A DNA stretch of 64,000 nucleotides from Buchnera aphidicola (Drepanosiphum platanoidis) (GTDB taxonomy: Bacteria > Pseudomonadota > Gammaproteobacteria > Enterobacterales > Enterobacteriaceae): positions 62,001-126,000 of the forward strand of contig NZ_OZ026537.1 of NCBI RefSeq assembly GCF_964020165.1, read 5' to 3'. The stretch's first letter is position 1. Each line of letters begins with the position of its first letter. Shown in pieces: positions 46,997-55,933 of the stretch. The notes under the pieces are model-generated. The model was not told the DNA's origin and made no database searches. It was given only the letters and a program-made list of their open reading frames with translations. Position numbers and translations under genes: made by a program.

Positions 46997-47326
46997 AAAA
47001 CTTTAAAATAATAACTTTATTTTATGAAATAATTAGAATTAAAATATAACAATATTTATCTTTAAAAATATTTCATTTAACAAAATAAATTAAAATTATA
47101 AATATTTTTAAAATTTATATTTTTATTTAAAATAAATAATACTGTTTAATATATAAATTTACAATAATTTTATAAAAAATAAATTTTGTTAAAACAAATT
47201 TATATTTAATTCAATATATTAATATTTCAGAATAAATAAATATAAAAAAACTTTTACATTTTTATAATTTTTATAAATGTAATATATTTATTATGTATTT
47301 TATACGCATTAAAATAATAAAATTTT
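46997..47326. other. AT-rich gap between ftsH and secG
   Basis: About 330 bp with no gene. E. coli has glmM and folP here. The region holds the ftsH terminator (47247-47282) and otherwise plain A/T sequence. No residual coding similarity to GlmM could be recognised. Confidence 0.5.
47247..47282 (-). terminator. Candidate intrinsic terminator of ftsH
   Basis: Arms TTACATTT (47254-47261) and AAATGTAA (47275-47282) enclose a 13-base A/T loop. On the minus strand the stem is followed by AAG and then seven T (47247-47253 region). It lies about 45 bases beyond the ftsH stop. Confidence 0.55.
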
Positions 47327-49165
47327 TTATAAACTACTCCAATTTTTTGGCTTACGAACTTTTTTTCTATCAATCAAATCATTTATTTGTAAAGCATCTA
47401 TTGTTTCATACTTTATTAAAGCATCTTTCATAGAATGTAAAATATCTAAATTATCTTGTAAAATTTTTTTAGCTTTACGATAATTGATATCAACAATATG
47501 TTTGATTTCTTCATCAATAATTCTAGCTGTTTCTTCTGAAAAATTATTATTTTTAGCTGTTATTTTATATGATTCAGAATCAGCACTATTTTTTTTAGTA
47601 TATAACACTGGACCTAATTTGTCAGACAAACCCCATTTAGTTACCATATTTCTTGCTATTTTAGTTGCCATTTCTATATCTTTAGAAGCACCTGTTGAAA
47701 CATTATCCCATCCATATATAATTTCTTCAGCAATTCTACCGCCATACAAAGTTGCTATTTTACTTTCAAGTTTTTTTTTACTTACACTAAATATATCTTC
47801 TTTAGGTAAAAACACTGTAACCCCTAAAGCACTTCCCCTAGGAATTATAGTTACTTTATGTACTGGATCATGTTCTGGAAAAAACTTACCTACTATAACA
47901 TGACCAGATTCATGATATGCAGTAGATTCTTTTTGAAAATCTGACATAATTTTTGATGTTTTTTCCAAACCCATAATAATTTTATCTTTTGATCTTTCAA
48001 AATCTAACATATTAACAATTTTTCTATTATCTCTAACAGCACATAATGCTGCTTCATTTACTAAATGAGCTAAATCTGCCCCAGAAAATCCAGGTGTTCC
48101 TCTAGCTATAATCAATGGATCAAAATCTTTAGAAATAGGAATTTTTTTTATATGAACTTTTAAAATTTGTGATCTTCCTAAAACATCAGGTAACGATACA
48201 AAAACTTGACGATCAAATCTTCCTGGACGTAATAATGCTGGATCTAAAATATCTTGACGATTTGTAGCTGCTATAATAATAATTCCTTTATTACTTTCAA
48301 ATCCATCCATTTCCACTAACATTTGATTTAAAGTTTGTTCTCTTTCTTCATTTCCATGGCCAAAACCAGAACCTCTATTACGCCCTATTGAATCAATTTC
48401 ATCAATAAAAATTATACAAGGAGAAAATTTTCTCGCATTAGCAAACATATCTCGAACCCTAGCTGCCCCTACCCCAACAAACATTTCTACAAAATCTGAG
48501 CCTGAAACAGTAAAAAATGGAACTTTTGCTTCACCTGCAATTGCTTGAGCTAATAAAGTTTTTCCAGTTCCTGGAGGTCCTACCATTAATATCCCTTGAG
48601 GTATTTTTCCTCCAATTTTTTTAAATTTGTTAGGTTCTTTTAAATATTCTACTAATTCAGAAACTTCTTCTTTAGCCTCATCACATCCTGCAACATCTGA
48701 AAAATTAATTTTAATTTCATTTTTTTCTAACATTCTAGATTTATTTTTTCCAAACATCATTGCACCATCTTTCCCTGTGCTTAAATATATTTGCCTCATA
48801 AAAAAAATCCATATACCTATTAATAATATCATTGGAACCCAAGAAATTATTACAGATGTTAAAAAATGTGATTCATGATATTTCTCACCAGAAATTATAA
48901 TATTTTTTTTTAATAATATATTTACAAGATTTGGGTCATTATAAGGTGTGTATGTATTATAATATCTTTTAAAAATATCAATAAATTCTATTTTTTCTCC
49001 GATAAATTTTACTTGTTTAACATCACCTTTTACTACTTTATGAATAAAAGTAGAATAATCTACATTTTCAGCGGGTGGAGAAAAAAAATTAAAATTAGAT
49101 AAAATAAAAAAAAAAATTATTAAAAGTATTATTCCTATACTCATTTTTTTTGTTGTTGAATTCAA
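47327..49165 (-). CDS. ftsH: ATP-dependent zinc metalloprotease FtsH
   Basis: A membrane-bound AAA+ protease. Two transmembrane segments flank a periplasmic region (about 8-28 and 98-120). The AAA domain has [29 protein letters not shown] and [10 protein letters not shown]; the protease domain has [11 protein letters not shown]. The 612 residues compare with 644 in E. coli; only the C-terminal tail is shorter. It is among the best conserved proteins here. It lies next to rlmE as in E. coli. Confidence 0.97.
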   Translation of the reverse strand: MNSTTKKMSIGIILLIIFFFILSNFNFFSPPAENVDYSTFIHKVVKGDVKQVKFIGEKIEFIDIFKRYYNTYTPYNDPNLVNILLKKNIIISGEKYHESHFLTSVIISWVPMILLIGIWIFFMRQIYLSTGKDGAMMFGKNKSRMLEKNEIKINFSDVAGCDEAKEEVSELVEYLKEPNKFKKIGGKIPQGILMVGPPGTGKTLLAQAIAGEAKVPFFTVSGSDFVEMFVGVGAARVRDMFANARKFSPCIIFIDEIDSIGRNRGSGFGHGNEEREQTLNQMLVEMDGFESNKGIIIIAATNRQDILDPALLRPGRFDRQVFVSLPDVLGRSQILKVHIKKIPISKDFDPLIIARGTPGFSGADLAHLVNEAALCAVRDNRKIVNMLDFERSKDKIIMGLEKTSKIMSDFQKESTAYHESGHVIVGKFFPEHDPVHKVTIIPRGSALGVTVFLPKEDIFSVSKKKLESKIATLYGGRIAEEIIYGWDNVSTGASKDIEMATKIARNMVTKWGLSDKLGPVLYTKKNSADSESYKITAKNNNFSEETARIIDEEIKHIVDINYRKAKKILQDNLDILHSMKDALIKYETIDALQINDLIDRKKVRKPKNWSSL

Positions 49166-49244
49166 GATATTAACCTCACAAAAAATTAAAAAAAATTAAA
49201 ATTTTTTATAAAAATCTATACAAATATTTTTATTTAAAAAAAAA

Positions 49245-49883
49245 TTAAAAAAAATATTTTTTTAATTTTTTAGCAATAATAAATATTTCACGTGATTTTA
49301 ATCTAGAAGATTTAGGTTTAAATAAATATACTTCTTTAAAATAATTTTTTATTTTTTTTAAATGTTTAATAAAACCATTACCTTGAAAAATTTTAGATAT
49401 AAAAAAACCATTTTTTTTTAATTTTTTAAGTACAAATTTTAAAGATAAACTATTTAATTTAATTGAATTAAAGGAGTCTAAAAAATTACTTCCAGTTGTA
49501 TTTGCAGATAAATCTGAAATAATTATATTTACTTTTTTAAAAATAATTTGATCAAGAAATTTATTAAAAAAATTTTTTTTTGTAAAATCTCCTTGCAAAA
49601 AAATAACATTTTTAATTGGATTCATAGGCAATATATCACATGAAATTACTTTTCCTGTAAACCCTATTTTTTCAATAGCATATTTTGACCAACTACCAGG
49701 TGAAGAGCCTAAATCAATAACTGTTGAACCAAATTTAAATATTTTAAATTTCTGATGGATTTCATCAATTTTAAACCATGCTCTTGATCTTAATTTTCTT
49801 TGATAAGATTCTAGAACATATTTATCTTTTAATTGACGTTTACACCAAACATTTAAAGTATAATGATTTTTTTTTTTATACAT
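49245..49883 (-). CDS. rlmE: 23S rRNA (uridine2552-2'-O)-methyltransferase
   Basis: RlmE (FtsJ, RrmJ) methylates U2552 in the A loop. SRAWFKIDEI contains the catalytic Lys, VIDLGSSPGSWS is the SAM motif, SDLSANTTG holds the catalytic Asp, and KIFQGNGF and SSRLKSREIFIIA follow with Lys and Glu. The 212 residues match E. coli (209). It precedes ftsH on the same strand. Confidence 0.94.
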   Translation of the reverse strand: MYKKKNHYTLNVWCKRQLKDKYVLESYQRKLRSRAWFKIDEIHQKFKIFKFGSTVIDLGSSPGSWSKYAIEKIGFTGKVISCDILPMNPIKNVIFLQGDFTKKNFFNKFLDQIIFKKVNIIISDLSANTTGSNFLDSFNSIKLNSLSLKFVLKKLKKNGFFISKIFQGNGFIKHLKKIKNYFKEVYLFKPKSSRLKSREIFIIAKKLKKYFF

Positions 49884-50021
49884 TTAAAAATTTCCAAATT
49901 TTTAAAATAATTAATATTATTTCAAATAACAATATATATAATTATGAAAAACAATATTAAAAAACAAAAATAATTTTAATTTTTTTAATAAAAAATATTA
50001 ATAATAAATCTCTATTTATAG

Positions 50022-50501
50022 TTATATATATTCAATTTTTAAAATTTTATATTCAACGCAACCTAATGGAGTTTCTATTATTGCAATTTCATTATTTTTT
50101 TTTCCAATTAAACCTCTAGACATTGGAGAATTTACAGAAATTAATTTTTTTTTAAAATTAGCTTCATCATCTCCAACAATCTGATAAATAAATTTTTTTT
50201 TAGATTTAATTTGTAAAATAGTAACTGTAGAACCAAAAACTACTCTATTTTTTGTAATAATTTTCTTTACATCAATTATATATGAATTTGATAATTTAAA
50301 TTCAATTTCTTGTATTCTGCCTTCACAAAAACTTTGTTCTTCTTTAGCTGATTGATATTCTGCGTTTTCTTTTAAATCACCATGTGCTCTTGCTTTTGAT
50401 ATTTCTTTAATGATTAATGGTCTTTTTACATTTTTTAAAAATTCAAGTTCTTTTCTAAGTTTTTTCTCGCCATTTAACGTCATTGGAATTTCTTTATTCA
50501 C
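50022..50501 (-). CDS. greA: Transcript cleavage factor GreA
   Basis: Rescues backtracked RNA polymerase. The N-terminal coiled coil with its acidic tip (ARAHGDLKENAEYQSAKEEQ, about 33-52) and the C-terminal globular domain (NSPMSRGLIGKK) are intact. The 159 residues compare with 158 in E. coli. ATG start. It may matter in a genome so rich in homopolymer tracts. Confidence 0.96.
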   Translation of the reverse strand: MNKEIPMTLNGEKKLRKELEFLKNVKRPLIIKEISKARAHGDLKENAEYQSAKEEQSFCEGRIQEIEFKLSNSYIIDVKKIITKNRVVFGSTVTILQIKSKKKFIYQIVGDDEANFKKKLISVNSPMSRGLIGKKNNEIAIIETPLGCVEYKILKIEYI

Positions 50502-50873
50502 ATAAATTTCCTCAAATATTTTATATTAACTTTAAATAATTATTATTTTAATATTTTAATTTATCTAAAATTATAATATACATAAAAAACTTATATTTAT
50601 AAAAAATTAAAAATTATTTTAATTGAATAACAATTAATTTAAGATTAAAAAATATTAATTTAATATTAAAACAAATGAATTCTAATATTAAAAAATTTTG
50701 TTTTAAAATTTTAATTATTATAATAAAATAAATAAGATTAAACATTTATATTTTATAAATATAAAAAAATATATATATTTATATATCATACTTAAAAATA
50801 AAATTTTTACAAAAATACAAAATTAAATAAATAAAATAAATATACTTTAAAAATTTAAATAAAAAAAATTATT
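50502..50873. other. AT-rich divergent spacer greA/ibaG
   Basis: About 370 bp with no gene. Plain A/T sequence holding divergent promoters. TATATATATTTATATATCATA near 50769-50790 is a weak palindrome. In E. coli several genes separate greA from ibaG. Confidence 0.45.
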
Positions 50874-51104
50874 ATGAAAAAAAAAATAAAATCTTTGTTA
50901 ATAAAAAAATTAAATTTACAAAAATGTATTGTAAAAAATAAAAGTAATCATTTTAAAATCATTGCTATAGGAAAAATATTTAATGGAATGAATTTAATGA
51001 ATAAACAAAAAATTGTTTATTCTGTTATTATGAAATATATAATTAAAAAAAAAATTCATTCTGTAATAATAGATGCTTATTCAAAAAAAAATAAAATTGA
51101 ATAA
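50874..51104 (+). CDS. ibaG: BolA-family protein IbaG
   Basis: A 76-residue protein (E. coli 84). SNHFKIIAIGKIFNGMNLMNKQKIVYS matches the BolA fold and E. coli IbaG (YrbA). The C-terminal residues after SVIIDAYS are shortened. IbaG works with monothiol glutaredoxins in iron-sulfur handling. In E. coli it directly precedes murA; here murA is missing and ibaG stands alone before rplU. No clear ribosome site was seen before the ATG. Confidence 0.82.
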   Translation: MKKKIKSLLIKKLNLQKCIVKNKSNHFKIIAIGKIFNGMNLMNKQKIVYSVIMKYIIKKKIHSVIIDAYSKKNKIE

Positions 51105-51473
51105 AAAATAATATAAATATATCATTAACAATGAAACAAAAAAAATAAAAATAAAAAAATTTTAATATTTTAATAATATCAATATACTTTAAAGGTAAAT
51201 TAATTTTTTTAAAAAAAATAAAAATGATACATAATTTTGATTTAATATTTTTAATATATTACTTTATATTTATTAATTAATTAAAAAATTACAACTAATT
51301 TTTTAAAAAATTTAAAAAAATATATAATAATAAAATTTAAAAATTTTTAAATTTTATTATTATAATATTAAAAAACATTATAAATAAATTTTAATTATAA
51401 TATTTTAACATTAAATAATATTAAAAAAAATAATTAAAATATTTTTAATTAAAATTGTTGAAGGAAAATTAAT
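51105..51473. other. AT-rich gap between ibaG and rplU with a 42-bp palindrome
   Basis: About 370 bp with no gene, where murA would be expected from the ibaG neighbourhood. The notable content is the perfect palindrome at 51323-51364. The rplU promoter and a GAAGGAA ribosome site (51459-51465) also lie here. Confidence 0.5.
51323..51364. repeat. Perfect 42-bp A/T palindrome
   Basis: Arms of 21 bp meet with no spacer; the left arm starts TATAATAATAAAATTTAAAA and the right arm is its exact complement. It is all A/T but far longer than expected by chance even at this composition. In RNA it would be a long hairpin between ibaG and rplU; in DNA it could extrude as a cruciform. Function unknown. 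Confidence 0.7.
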
Positions 51474-51791
51474 ATGTATGCTATTTTTTCTAACGGTGGT
51501 AAACAATATAAAGTATGTATTGGGCAAGTAATTAAATTAGAAAAAATAAAAAATAATTCTAATAAAAAAATTAAATTTGATAAAATTTTAATGATTTCAT
51601 CTAAAAAAAAAGTTTTTTTAGGCCAACCATTCTTAAAAAATGCATATATTAAAGCAAAAATTTTAATGGATGGTAAATGTAAAAAAATAAATATCATAAA
51701 ATTTAAACGAAGAAAACATTATAAAAAAAAACAAGGACATAGACAAAATTTTACAAGTGTAAAAATTAAAAACATTAAAATTATTTCTTAA
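51474..51791 (+). CDS. rplU: 50S ribosomal protein L21
   Basis: 105 residues (E. coli 103). MYAIFSNGGKQYKVCIGQVIKLEK and RRKHYKKKQGHRQNFTSVKI match L21. GAAGGAA lies 9-15 bases before the ATG. It heads the rplU-rpmA-obgE operon, with the same order as E. coli. Confidence 0.96.
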   Translation: MYAIFSNGGKQYKVCIGQVIKLEKIKNNSNKKIKFDKILMISSKKKVFLGQPFLKNAYIKAKILMDGKCKKINIIKFKRRKHYKKKQGHRQNFTSVKIKNIKIIS

Positions 51792-51818
51792 AAATTTAAA
51801 ATCAAGGTAATAAAAATT

Positions 51819-52085
51819 ATGGCTCAAAAAAAAGCTGGAGGATCTACTAGAAATGGAAGAGATTCTCACTCAAAACGATTAGGAGTAAAACATTTTGGTG
51901 GAGAATTAATCTATCCTGGATATATTATTGTTAAGCAAAGAGGAACAAAATTTCACCCTGGAAATAATACTAAATGTGGAAAAGATCATACCATATATTC
52001 ATTAATTAAAGGAACAGTAAAATTTTCAATTAAAGGAATAAATAGAAAGAAATATGTTGATATTAATCCCGTAGTAAATAAATAA
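51819..52085 (+). CDS. rpmA: 50S ribosomal protein L27
   Basis: 88 residues (E. coli 85). [29 protein letters not shown] is the near-invariant N-terminus reaching the peptidyl transferase centre; [19 protein letters not shown] follows. AAGG lies upstream of the ATG. It is 27 bp after rplU. Confidence 0.97.
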   Translation: MAQKKAGGSTRNGRDSHSKRLGVKHFGGELIYPGYIIVKQRGTKFHPGNNTKCGKDHTIYSLIKGTVKFSIKGINRKKYVDINPVVNK

Positions 52086-52134
52086 TAAAAATTAAAATAT
52101 AAAAAAATTTTTAATAATATCTACAGGAAAATTT

Positions 52135-53142
52135 ATGTATTTTGTTGATGAAGCAATCATTAATTTAATTGCTGGGAAAGGTGGAAATGGAATTGTAAGT
52201 TTTAGAAGAGAAAAAAATATTCCTAGAGGTGGTCCTGATGGAGGAAATGGAGGTAATGGAGGAAACATATTTATTATATCAGATAAAAATATAAATACAT
52301 TATCAGAATATAAATTTAAAAAAAAAATTATAGCTGAAAATGGTAAAAATGGAAGTAATCAAAATAAATCTGGAAAACATGGAAAAGATACAATTTTAAA
52401 AGTTCCATTAGGAACAAAAATTATAGATTTAAAAAAAAATTTTTTAGTTAAAGAAATGATTAAGAATAAAGAAAAAATAATAATTGCTTTAGGTGGTAAA
52501 AAAGGACTTGGAAATAGCATTTTTAAATCTTCTACAAATCGATCTCCTATAAAAAAAACTTTAGGAGAATTAGGAGAAGAAAAAATAATAAAATTAGAAC
52601 TTTCTTTATTAGCTGACGTAGGAACACTAGGTCTTCCCAATGTTGGAAAATCTACGTTAATAAGAAATATATCTTCATCAAAAACTAAAGTTGGTAATTA
52701 TCCTTTTACTACATTATATCCTAATTTGGCTGCAGTATATAATAAACAAACAAACAAAAAATTTATTATTGCAGATCTTCCAGGAATTATTAAAGGAGCT
52801 TCAAAAGGAATAGGCTTAGGAATACAGTTTTTAAAACATTTACAAAGATGTAAAATTTTATTACATATTATTGATTTGTCTTTAGAAATAAAAGAAATAT
52901 TTAAAAATATAAAAATTTCACTTAATGAATTAAAAATTTTTAATAAAAATTTTAATACTAAAAACATATGGATGGTATTTAATAAAATTGATTTAATTGC
53001 ATATAAAAACTTTTATAAAAAAAAAAATATTATACTTAAAAATTTTAATAAAAATAAAAAAATTTTTTTTATTTCTTCAAAAAAAAAAATTAATTTAAAC
53101 AATTTATGTAAAAAAATTTTTAAAAATTTAAAAATTTATTAA
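52135..53142 (+). CDS. obgE: GTPase Obg (CgtA)
   Basis: An essential ribosome-assembly GTPase. The Gly-rich Obg domain covers about 1-158 (GGKGGNGIVSFRREK, GGPDGGNGGNGGN), then the G domain with GLPNVGKSTLIRNI, DLPGIIKGASKG and FNKIDLI. The 335 residues compare with 390 in E. coli; the acidic C-terminal tail is absent. AGGAAAA precedes the ATG. It ends the rplU operon. Confidence 0.95.
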   Translation: MYFVDEAIINLIAGKGGNGIVSFRREKNIPRGGPDGGNGGNGGNIFIISDKNINTLSEYKFKKKIIAENGKNGSNQNKSGKHGKDTILKVPLGTKIIDLKKNFLVKEMIKNKEKIIIALGGKKGLGNSIFKSSTNRSPIKKTLGELGEEKIIKLELSLLADVGTLGLPNVGKSTLIRNISSSKTKVGNYPFTTLYPNLAAVYNKQTNKKFIIADLPGIIKGASKGIGLGIQFLKHLQRCKILLHIIDLSLEIKEIFKNIKISLNELKIFNKNFNTKNIWMVFNKIDLIAYKNFYKKKNIILKNFNKNKKIFFISSKKKINLNNLCKKIFKNLKIY

Positions 53143-53185
53143 ATTAAAATTATAAATATAAAAAACAAAATATATATAATAAAAA

Positions 53186-53236
53186 TTATACAAGTTAAAA
53201 AAAATATTTATTTATTACATAATTTAACTTGTATAA
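53186..53236. terminator. Bidirectional terminator between obgE and rpsI
   Basis: Perfect 14-bp arms TTATACAAGTTAAA (53186-53199) and TTTAACTTGTATAA (53223-53236) enclose a 23-base A/T loop. It is located in the convergent spacer between obgE and rpsI. Confidence 0.6.
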
Positions 53237-53327
53237 TAAATTTAATTTTTTAAAATTATAAAATTAATTTTATAATATATTATATTAAAAATAAATCTAA
53301 AAAATTTAATTATATATCAAAAATATA

Positions 53328-53735
53328 TTATCTTTTTGAAAATTGCGGCCTTCTTCTAGATTTTCTAAAACCAACTTTTTTTCTTTCTACTTGCCTTGAA
53401 TCACGAGTAATAAATCCAAATTTTTTTAATATTTTAGAAAATGATATATCATATTTTATTAATGCTCTTGTAATTCCTTGTCTAATTGCTCCAGCTTGAC
53501 CTGAAATTCCGCCTCCTTTTACAGTTATATAAAAATCAAGCTTATTTATCATATTTGTAACATTAATAGGTTGTGTTATTACCATATAAGAAGTTTTTCG
53601 ACTAAAATAATGTTTAATTTTTTTCTTATTAACAATAATATTTCCTACACCAGTTTTTAAAAAAATTCTAGCAGAAGAACTTTTTCTTCGACCAGTTCCA
53701 TAACTATATAAACTATTATTTTTGATATTATTCAA
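53328..53735 (-). CDS. rpsI: 30S ribosomal protein S9
   Basis: 135 residues (E. coli 130). [33 protein letters not shown] and the C-terminal RRRPQFSKR that reaches the P site are intact. The first few residues are Asn-rich. It lies 16 bp after rplM, as in the E. coli rplM-rpsI operon. Confidence 0.97.
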   Translation of the reverse strand: MNNIKNNSLYSYGTGRRKSSSARIFLKTGVGNIIVNKKKIKHYFSRKTSYMVITQPINVTNMINKLDFYITVKGGGISGQAGAIRQGITRALIKYDISFSKILKKFGFITRDSRQVERKKVGFRKSRRRPQFSKR

Positions 53736-53751
53736 AATATTAACCTTTATA

Positions 53752-54180
53752 TTAAAATTTTAAAAAAATAGGATTTTGTGCTTCATGTTTGTGAAAATTT
53801 CCAGAATATACTTTTAATTTTTTAAACATAGATCTACCTAAAGTATTTTTTGGCAACATACCTTTTATAGAATATTCTAAAATTTTTTTAGGATTTTTTT
53901 TAAAAAGTTCAAAATATTTTAAAGATTTTAATCCACCTGGATAACCAGTATTTCTATAATATATTTTTTTAAAATATTTATTTCCAGTTACTACAATTTT
54001 AGAAGCATTAATAATAATTATAAAATCTCCTGTATCTACATGAGGAGTATATGTTATTCTATGTTTACCCTTTAAATAACTAGCTACAAAACTTGATAAT
54101 CGACCTAAAATTTTACCTGAAGCATTAATACAATACCACTTTTTTTTAATTATTTTTTTGTTTGACATAAAACTTTTCAT
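53752..54180 (-). CDS. rplM: 50S ribosomal protein L13
   Basis: 142 residues, the same as E. coli. [41 protein letters not shown] and [20 protein letters not shown] are conserved. ATG start at 54180. It leads the rplM-rpsI pair on the minus strand. Confidence 0.97.
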   Translation of the reverse strand: MKSFMSNKKIIKKKWYCINASGKILGRLSSFVASYLKGKHRITYTPHVDTGDFIIIINASKIVVTGNKYFKKIYYRNTGYPGGLKSLKYFELFKKNPKKILEYSIKGMLPKNTLGRSMFKKLKVYSGNFHKHEAQNPIFLKF

Positions 54181-54991
54181 AAAAAACTCACTTTTTTAAA
54201 GTATTAATTAATATTTTAATATATATGTAATAATTATAAAAAAATAAAAATTTTAAAAATATTTTACACTTTTTTATATTACTAACATCTAAAATATAAA
54301 TGTAAAAAAATAATATTATTTTAATAAATATTATTATAATAAATAATTATTATAATAAACATAAATATTTTTTATTTTTTTACAAAAATAATTTAATATA
54401 AATTTTAAATTAACATATATTAAAATCTCCATTTAATTCAAAAAAATATAAATATAAACTAATTAAAATAAATATAAAAAAACAATTTTTTTAAAATTAT
54501 AATTTTTATTTTATTTTAAAAAAATTATATATACACTATAAATTAATTATAGTCATTTTAATAACAAAAAAATTAAGTTATAAATATTGTAAATAATAAT
54601 ATAAATAAAAAATAAATAAAAATTTATTAAAATTAAAATATTAAACTTTTAAAAATAAAAAAAATTATTTGTCAACATTTTTATTTATATTTAAATTTAA
54701 TAAAATTAAAAAATATACTAAATTAAACTTTTTTAAATATTTTATAATAATTATATTATAATAAATATTTTAAATATATTTTATATGTTTTATATTTATA
54801 AAAAGTAAAATTTTTTTACTAAAAAAATAAAAATATAAATAAAATATATATAAAAAAATATAAATTCTTTAAATATTATTAATTAATATTATATTTAAAA
54901 TCATACTTAAAAAATAATAAAAAAAATATTTTTATTATTTTATAAAATATATAACTTACATTATTTACATTAAAATAAAAAAAAGAAAAAA
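54181..54991. other. Long AT-only divergent gap rplM/pheA
   Basis: About 810 bp without a recognisable gene, tRNA or GC-containing hairpin. It holds a tandem 14-base repeat ATTATTATAATAAA (54330-54343 and 54346-54359) and otherwise A/T sequence. It contains promoters for the divergent rplM and pheA and possibly eroded DNA from lost genes. No leader peptide with a Phe run, as in the E. coli pheL attenuator, was found before pheA. Confidence 0.5.
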
Positions 54992-55285
54992 ATGAAAAAT
55001 AAAAAAATACTAAAAAAATTAAGATTAATAATTAACTCTATTGACAAAAAAATATTACAATTAATTATTGATAGAAATATAGTTATAAAAAAAATAATTT
55101 TAGAAAAAAATAAAATAAATTACCCAATTAGAGATTTAGATAGAGAAAAAAAACTTATAAATAAAATTAAAAAAACAATAAAAAAAAATAAATTAGATGA
55201 AAAATATATTATTAAAATATTTAAATTACTAATAAAATATTCAATTTCACAACAAAAAAAATTTAATCATAAAAATAATAAATAA
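54992..55285 (+). CDS. pheA: Chorismate mutase, detached N-terminal domain of PheA
   Basis: Converts chorismate to prephenate. The 97 residues align with E. coli PheA residues 1-100. Active-site residues are all kept: Arg in KKLRLI, Arg in IDRN, Lys in LEKNK, Asp/Arg/Glu in RDLDRE, Ser and Gln in YSISQQ. The frame stops at TAA 55283-55285, in the linker that joins the two enzyme domains in E. coli. The dehydratase starts 13 bp on in another frame. The AroQ-class mutase domain is complete and dimer-forming in the family, so it is probably functional alone. Confidence 0.92.
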   Translation: MKNKKILKKLRLIINSIDKKILQLIIDRNIVIKKIILEKNKINYPIRDLDREKKLINKIKKTIKKNKLDEKYIIKIFKLLIKYSISQQKKFNHKNNK

Positions 55286-55298
55286 AAATTTGATAAAT

Positions 55299-55871
55299 AT
55301 GAAAAAAACTTTTTCTTTTTTAGGGCCTATTGGATCTTATTCATATTATGCTTTAAAAAAATATCTTTTTAAAAAAAATAATAAAAATAAAAAAAAAATA
55401 AATATAAAAGCATATTTTTCATTTTATAAAATTGTTAAATCAATTTTAAATTATAAATCTGATTATGCGATCTTACCAATTAAAAATAATTCTTCTGGAA
55501 TTATTATAGAAACCCAAAAATTAATTAAAAAAAACAAATTAAAAATTATACATACTTTTAAAAAAAAAATTAAACATTGTATTCTGTCAACAAAAAAAAA
55601 TATTTTATTATCAGATATAAAAATTTTATATAGTCATAAACAACCTATTTTACAATGTCAAAAATTTATTAAAAAAAAATTAAAAATTAAAAAATTTTTT
55701 TATACAAATAGTTCAACCATTGCTATGAAAACAATAAAAAAATTAAATTTAAAAAAAATAGCAGCAATAGGTAATAAAAAAGGAGGAAAAAAGTATCAAT
55801 TACACTCTATACAAAATAATATTTCTGATAAAAAAAAAAATATTACAAAATTTGTAATAGTTTCTATTTAA
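55299..55871 (+). CDS. pheA: Prephenate dehydratase domain of PheA, lacking the ACT regulatory domain
   Basis: Converts prephenate to phenylpyruvate. FSFLGPIGSYSYYALKKY, YAILPIKNNSSGII, LYSHKQPILQCQKF and AAIGNKKGGKKYQL follow the PDT fold. The usual TRF catalytic motif reads TKF (residues NITKFVIVSI) at the very C-terminus, where the ORF ends. The 86 or so residues of the E. coli ACT domain with its ESRP motif are absent. The start ATG at 55299 is chosen; a TTG three codons earlier is also open. The start lies 13 bp after the mutase stop, in another frame, so translation must restart or the two are separate proteins. Confidence 0.9.
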   Translation: MKKTFSFLGPIGSYSYYALKKYLFKKNNKNKKKINIKAYFSFYKIVKSILNYKSDYAILPIKNNSSGIIIETQKLIKKNKLKIIHTFKKKIKHCILSTKKNILLSDIKILYSHKQPILQCQKFIKKKLKIKKFFYTNSSTIAMKTIKKLNLKKIAAIGNKKGGKKYQLHSIQNNISDKKKNITKFVIVSI

Positions 55872-55933
55872 TAAAATCAAATAATAAAATTTTCTTATTA
55901 ATTATAAAAAAATAAAAGTGAGAGAAATTTATA

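Noticed and set aside
47484..47903. 139-codon plus-strand ORF opposite ftsH
   Set aside because: It mirrors the FtsH protease domain, which is strongly conserved on the minus strand; no independent signal.
54330..54359. Possible repeat array (two copies of ATTATTATAATAAA)
   Set aside because: Only two A/T copies with a 2-base spacer; this is ordinary low-complexity DNA, not a CRISPR or a satellite.
55286..55298. Programmed frameshift joining the two pheA ORFs
   Set aside because: No slippery heptamer with a following structure is evident, and a stop precedes the second start; separate translation is simpler. A single-base error in an A run remains possible, but an in-frame stop or frame change would also need explaining.
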